Source of the DNA: a bacterium
GTDB taxonomy: Bacteria; Patescibacteriota; Patescibacteriia; Patescibacteriales; JAKAJF01
Direction of reading: 5' to 3'
Assembly (NCBI GenBank): GCA_021813875.1
Contig: JAKAJF010000009.1
Coordinates: forward strand, 1-15,683
Length of the DNA: 15,683 bases
Shown: piece after piece, positions 13,665 through 15,683 of the stretch
Position numbering within the stretch: the stretch's first letter is position 1
Layout: each line of letters opens with the position of its first letter
Translations under genes and position numbers: made by a program
The notes under the pieces: model-generated
The model's input: only the letters and a program-made list of their open reading frames with translations
The model's database searches: none
What the model was told of the DNA's origin: nothing

Positions 13665-14678
13665 ATGATTATCTACTTCTTCATATCTTTTTTATTATCC
13701 GCGCTCCTGACTGTTCTCATGATGAGAGCCGCTTTTAGGCTGGGGATTTTGGACCGGCCCGGTCCGGCCCGAAAAGTTCATAAGGCCGACACGCCGCTCC
13801 TGGGGGGAGCCGCCATCTTTTTGGCTTTTGCCATCACCTCCTTTCTGGCCCGCCAGCAGCTTTTGGCCGGCCGTCTGGAGATCCATCATTGGATGGGTGT
13901 TTTCGCCGGCGGCTTATTCTTGATTGTCGGCGGCATCCTGGATGATAAGTATGATCTTAAGCCTTCCCGCCAATTCATCTTCCCCGTCCTGGCCGTGGCT
14001 TCGGTCATCATCGGCGGAGTCCAGATCGAAAAGATCACCAATCCTTTCGGAGGGTTTATCTATCTGAAAGCATTTTCGGGCGTCCTGATCGCCCTGTGGC
14101 TCTTAGGGATGATGTATACCACCAAGCTATTGGACGGCCTTGACGGTCTGGTCTCCGGAGTGACGGCCATCGGCTCCTTCATCATCTTCCTCTTTACCTT
14201 GACCACCAGATATTACCAGCCGGATATCGCCCTGGCGGCCCTGATCTTTTCGGCCGCCTGCCTGGGCTTCCTGGTCTTCAATTGGCACCCGGCCAAGATT
14301 TTTTTGGGAGAAGGCGGCTCGCTCCTCCTGGGATTCGTCTTGGGGGTGCTTGCCATCATCTCCGGAGGCAAGATCGCCATCGCCCTCCTGATCATGGGCA
14401 TCCCCATCCTCGATGTCGTCTGGACCATTTTAAGGAGGCTGGCGGCCGGCAAGAACCCCTTCAAGTTCGCCGACCGCAAACACCTCCATTTCCGCCTGTT
14501 CGATTCCGGGTTGGGAGCGAGAAAGACAGTCCTGGTCTTTTACCTGTTTTCCGCGGTCTTCGGGCTGGCCGGCCTTTTTTTGCAGAGCCAGGGAAAATTA
14601 TTGGCTTTGGGCGCCTTGATCCTGATCATGCTCGTCATTGTCATAATTTTCAGCAGGATAGAGAGGGAGGGGAATTGA
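13665..14678 (+). CDS. Polyprenyl-phosphate sugar-1-phosphate transferase (WecA/TagO/MraY family)
   Basis: 337 residues from ATG 13665, which opens directly into a membrane helix. A start at 13596 would lie upstream of the -10 box. About ten membrane helices are expected. The family transfers a sugar-1-phosphate from a UDP-sugar to undecaprenyl phosphate, the first step of cell-envelope polymer synthesis. Motifs: ARKVHKADTPLLGGAA (35-50), the metal-site DD in ILDDKYDL (91-98), KLLDGLDGLVSG (154-165), PAKIFLGEGGSLLLGF (209-224) and DRKHLHFRL (270-278). Differences from textbook members are Lys154 for the Asn of NxxDGLDG, Glu216 for the Asp of GDxGS, and HLHF for HLHH. It is closer to WecA/TagO than to MraY. 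The actual sugar cannot be read. Confidence 0.88.
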   Translation: MIIYFFISFLLSALLTVLMMRAAFRLGILDRPGPARKVHKADTPLLGGAAIFLAFAITSFLARQQLLAGRLEIHHWMGVFAGGLFLIVGGILDDKYDLKPSRQFIFPVLAVASVIIGGVQIEKITNPFGGFIYLKAFSGVLIALWLLGMMYTTKLLDGLDGLVSGVTAIGSFIIFLFTLTTRYYQPDIALAALIFSAACLGFLVFNWHPAKIFLGEGGSLLLGFVLGVLAIISGGKIAIALLIMGIPILDVVWTILRRLAAGKNPFKFADRKHLHFRLFDSGLGARKTVLVFYLFSAVFGLAGLFLQSQGKLLALGALILIMLVIVIIFSRIEREGN

Positions 14679-14704
14679 CAAAAGATATTAAGCTGAGCTA
14701 TTTT
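14675..14704 (+). promoter_or_regulatory. Promoter of the zinc-ribbon/RNA unit
   Basis: A perfect -35 box TTGACA (14675-14680), overlapping the transferase TGA stop, an 18-base spacer and the -10 box TATTTT (14699-14704). Transcription would begin near 14711. Confidence 0.5.
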
Positions 14705-14719
14705 TAAATTATCCAACGT

Positions 14720-14740
14720 TCTTTCGGCGAAAGAGGTGAT
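14720..14740 (+). promoter_or_regulatory. Hairpin next to a strong Shine-Dalgarno site
   Basis: TCTTTC-GGC-GAAAGA (14720-14734) pairs perfectly and runs into AGAGGTGAT (14732-14740), a long match to the 16S 3' end, immediately before ATG 14741. The stem covers the first bases of the Shine-Dalgarno sequence, so it might modulate initiation. Confidence 0.5.
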
Positions 14741-14875
14741 ATGTCCATAGTCCTACTGGAAGAAGAATTATGTGAAGAATGCAGCGGTATCAGGAAGGTA
14801 GGCAGAACTTGCCCCCATTGCGGGGCGTCAGGAGAGGGCATCGAACCTGAAACGAAAGGAGGATCTAAAGGGTGA
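14741..14875 (+). CDS. 44-residue zinc-ribbon protein
   Basis: A very small gene with ATG 14741 and TGA 14873-14875. The residues include CEEC (11-14) and CPHC (24-27), a CxxC-x9-CxxC pattern typical of a treble-clef or zinc-ribbon knuckle. An acidic N-terminus (LEEEL) and a Gly/Lys tail flank it. Translation is supported by a strong Shine-Dalgarno match directly upstream and a promoter at 14675-14704. Single-knuckle zinc ribbons of this kind often bind RNA, DNA or a partner protein; no specific family is recognised. A nine-codon reading frame overlaps its stop. Confidence 0.6.
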   Translation: MSIVLLEEELCEECSGIRKVGRTCPHCGASGEGIEPETKGGSKG

Positions 14876-14901
14876 AGAAGACCTACTGCATACGCGTCTA
14901 A
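14872..14901 (+). CDS. Possible nine-codon leader-like ORF
   Basis: GTG at 14872 overlaps the zinc-ribbon TGA (GTGA) and gives MKKTYCIRV before TAA 14899-14901. An AAAGGAGG sits 9 bases upstream, inside the zinc-ribbon gene. Its length, its placement just before a strong hairpin and its ribosome site suggest a leader peptide. The case rests only on the site and position. Confidence 0.25.
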   Translation: MKKTYCIRV

Positions 14902-14904
14902 CTT

Positions 14905-15030
14905 GCCCCTCGGCTTCCTTGATGAAGACCGAGGGGGTAACGGGATGACAGGCACTGCGCAAAAATTCGCCAAGAGCGAGCCGCAGGCATATCCAGAAAG
15001 ATCCCGGTCCCCCGATGGACATCGACTAAA
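14905..15030 (+). ncRNA. Candidate structured RNA element
   Basis: No convincing protein is encoded here, but pairing is dense. A hairpin pairs CCCCTCGGCTTC (14906-14917) with GAAG and CCGAGGGG (14924-14936, one bulge). A nested arm pairs CGGGAT (14941-14946) with ATCCCG (15001-15006) and encloses GCaCTGCG (14952-14959) with CGCAGGC (14982-14988), then TCGC (14967-14970) with GCGA (14976-14979). A small hairpin is CGAT-GGAC-ATCG (15013-15024). GGGGG (14933-14937) can instead pair with CCCCC (15009-15013), competing with the first hairpin. An intrinsic terminator follows. I do not recognise tmRNA, RNase P, SRP or a known riboswitch in it. Confidence 0.4.
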
Positions 15031-15037
15031 AATCGGC

Positions 15038-15060
15038 GGAGAGGTTTACCTCTCTTTTTT
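15038..15060 (+). terminator. Intrinsic terminator before rlmN
   Basis: GAGAGG (15039-15044), loop TTTA, CCTCTC (15049-15054), then six T. It ends 26 bases before the rlmN ATG. It ends the zinc-ribbon transcript, or acts as an attenuator for rlmN. Confidence 0.85.
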
Positions 15061-15085
15061 ATTGAAAATATGTTAAGCTATTTTT

Positions 15086-15683
15086 ATGGATTTCAAAAAA
15101 TTACATAATTTATTAGAAGAGATGAGACTGCCGGCCTTCCGCGAAAAGCAGATCAGGCAGGCCTTCTTCAATTCCTTGGCTTCGTCCTGGGAGGAAGTTA
15201 CGGTACTTCCCAAAGAAGCGAGGTCGAGATTGGCCGAGGAAGTGAAGTGGAACAGCCTCGCATTAAAAGAAGTTTTGAAGGACTCGAGGGGAGAAACCTT
15301 GAAGGTGAGCTTTGTCTTAGAAGACGGGCGGCTCATCGAAAGCGTCCTAATCGGCCATAAGGACGGCCGTCGGACGGTCTGCGTCTCTTCCCAGGTCGGC
15401 TGCCCGATGGCCTGCGCCTTCTGCGCCACCGGCCAGGTAGGTTTTAAGAGGAATCTTGAGCGGGAAGAGATAGTCGAGCAGGTCATCTATTTCGCCCGAG
15501 AATTGAAGAAAAAAGGGGAAGCAGTGACCAACGTCGTCTTCATGGGCATGGGCGAACCGCTTTTGAATTACGATAATGTCATCAAGGCCGTCAAGCTTCT
15601 GAACGACAAAGAAGGTTTTAATCTGGGCGCCCGTCACATCTCCATCTCGACTTGCGGCATCGTGCCCGGCATCCAAAAGCTCA
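15086..15683 (+). CDS. rlmN: 23S rRNA (adenine2503-C2)/tRNA methyltransferase RlmN, 5' part
   Basis: 199 residues from ATG 15086; the gene runs off the window. RlmN is a radical-SAM enzyme that methylates C2 of A2503 in 23S rRNA and of A37 in some tRNAs. The radical-SAM cluster motif CPMACAFC gives Cys106, Cys110 and Cys113, within the typical GCPMACAFCATG. The N-terminal accessory domain (1-95) is present, and MGMGEPLLNYDNV (153-165) and ISTCG (187-191) are family marks. The C-terminal catalytic cysteine that forms the methylene intermediate lies beyond the window. No promoter is evident between the preceding terminator and the ATG, so transcription probably reads through from upstream. Confidence 0.96.
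   Translation, partial: MDFKKLHNLLEEMRLPAFREKQIRQAFFNSLASSWEEVTVLPKEARSRLAEEVKWNSLALKEVLKDSRGETLKVSFVLEDGRLIESVLIGHKDGRRTVCVSSQVGCPMACAFCATGQVGFKRNLEREEIVEQVIYFARELKKKGEAVTNVVFMGMGEPLLNYDNVIKAVKLLNDKEGFNLGARHISISTCGIVPGIQKL

Noticed and set aside
14704..14973. Minus-strand ORF across the zinc-ribbon region.
   Set aside because: It opposes a gene with a strong ribosome site, has a Ser/Pro-rich random-looking product and lacks start signals.
14876..15074. Reading frame that continues open after the zinc-ribbon TGA for about 65 codons, suggesting UGA recoding (Gly in some CPR) or selenocysteine.
   Set aside because: UGA is a normal stop in neighbouring genes, the frame runs through the terminator hairpin, and the translation is low-complexity (for example AYPERSRSPDG). 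The RNA pairing explains the segment better.
1..15683. tRNA, rRNA, CRISPR array, insertion sequence or prophage genes.
   Set aside because: No cloverleaf, no rRNA core, no regularly spaced direct repeats and no transposase or integrase motif found by reading both strands.

Overview
The window reads as a piece of a Patescibacteria (Candidate Phyla Radiation) chromosome. The grounds are short, tightly packed genes, a two-domain ThyX, a 905-residue secreted mosaic protein, a divergent membrane-anchored Clp ATPase and a divergent WecA/TagO-like transferase. No ribosomal RNA or tRNA gene is visible, so the lineage cannot be fixed. The genetic code looks standard, since TGA is used as a stop in several genes. 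I infer the phylum from gene types and architecture, not from a search.

Left part (1-3739, all minus strand). A nucleotide operon runs dCMP deaminase, tandem ThyX, P-loop kinase (cut by the window edge). It fits dCMP to dUMP to dTMP to a diphosphate. Upstream of it lies a palindromic-repeat spacer, then a small tail-anchored protein overlapping an SPFH (slipin-like) membrane protein, then a small multi-pass membrane protein whose terminator contains its own stop codon.

Middle (3740-6900). A second, larger copy of the palindromic repeat precedes an orphan plus-strand gene of unknown function (4018-4746). It converges on the minus-strand operon secE-nusG-rplK-rplA across two back-to-back terminators. 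That operon starts from a strong promoter whose -35 box overlaps the -35 box of the divergent secreted-protein gene.

Right part (6927-15683, mostly plus strand). First comes a 905-residue secreted protein with Ig/cadherin-like and cysteine-rich modules and a jelly-roll-like C-terminus, with a 161-residue membrane-anchored protein carrying five cysteine pairs one base downstream. Next is a membrane protein translationally coupled (ATGA) to a 904-residue Clp-type AAA+ protein. This Clp has a DnaJ-like zinc finger, two transmembrane helices, a degenerate first ATPase ring, and neither canonical pore loop. A small unknown minus-strand gene shares a -10 region with a divergent polyprenyl-phosphate sugar-1-phosphate transferase. 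A roughly 400-base interval follows. It has a good promoter, a 44-residue zinc-ribbon ORF, a strongly folded segment of no family I recognise, and an intrinsic terminator. The window ends inside rlmN.

The most unusual items are the Clp protein, the tandem ThyX with split motifs, and the zinc-ribbon/structured-RNA unit upstream of rlmN.
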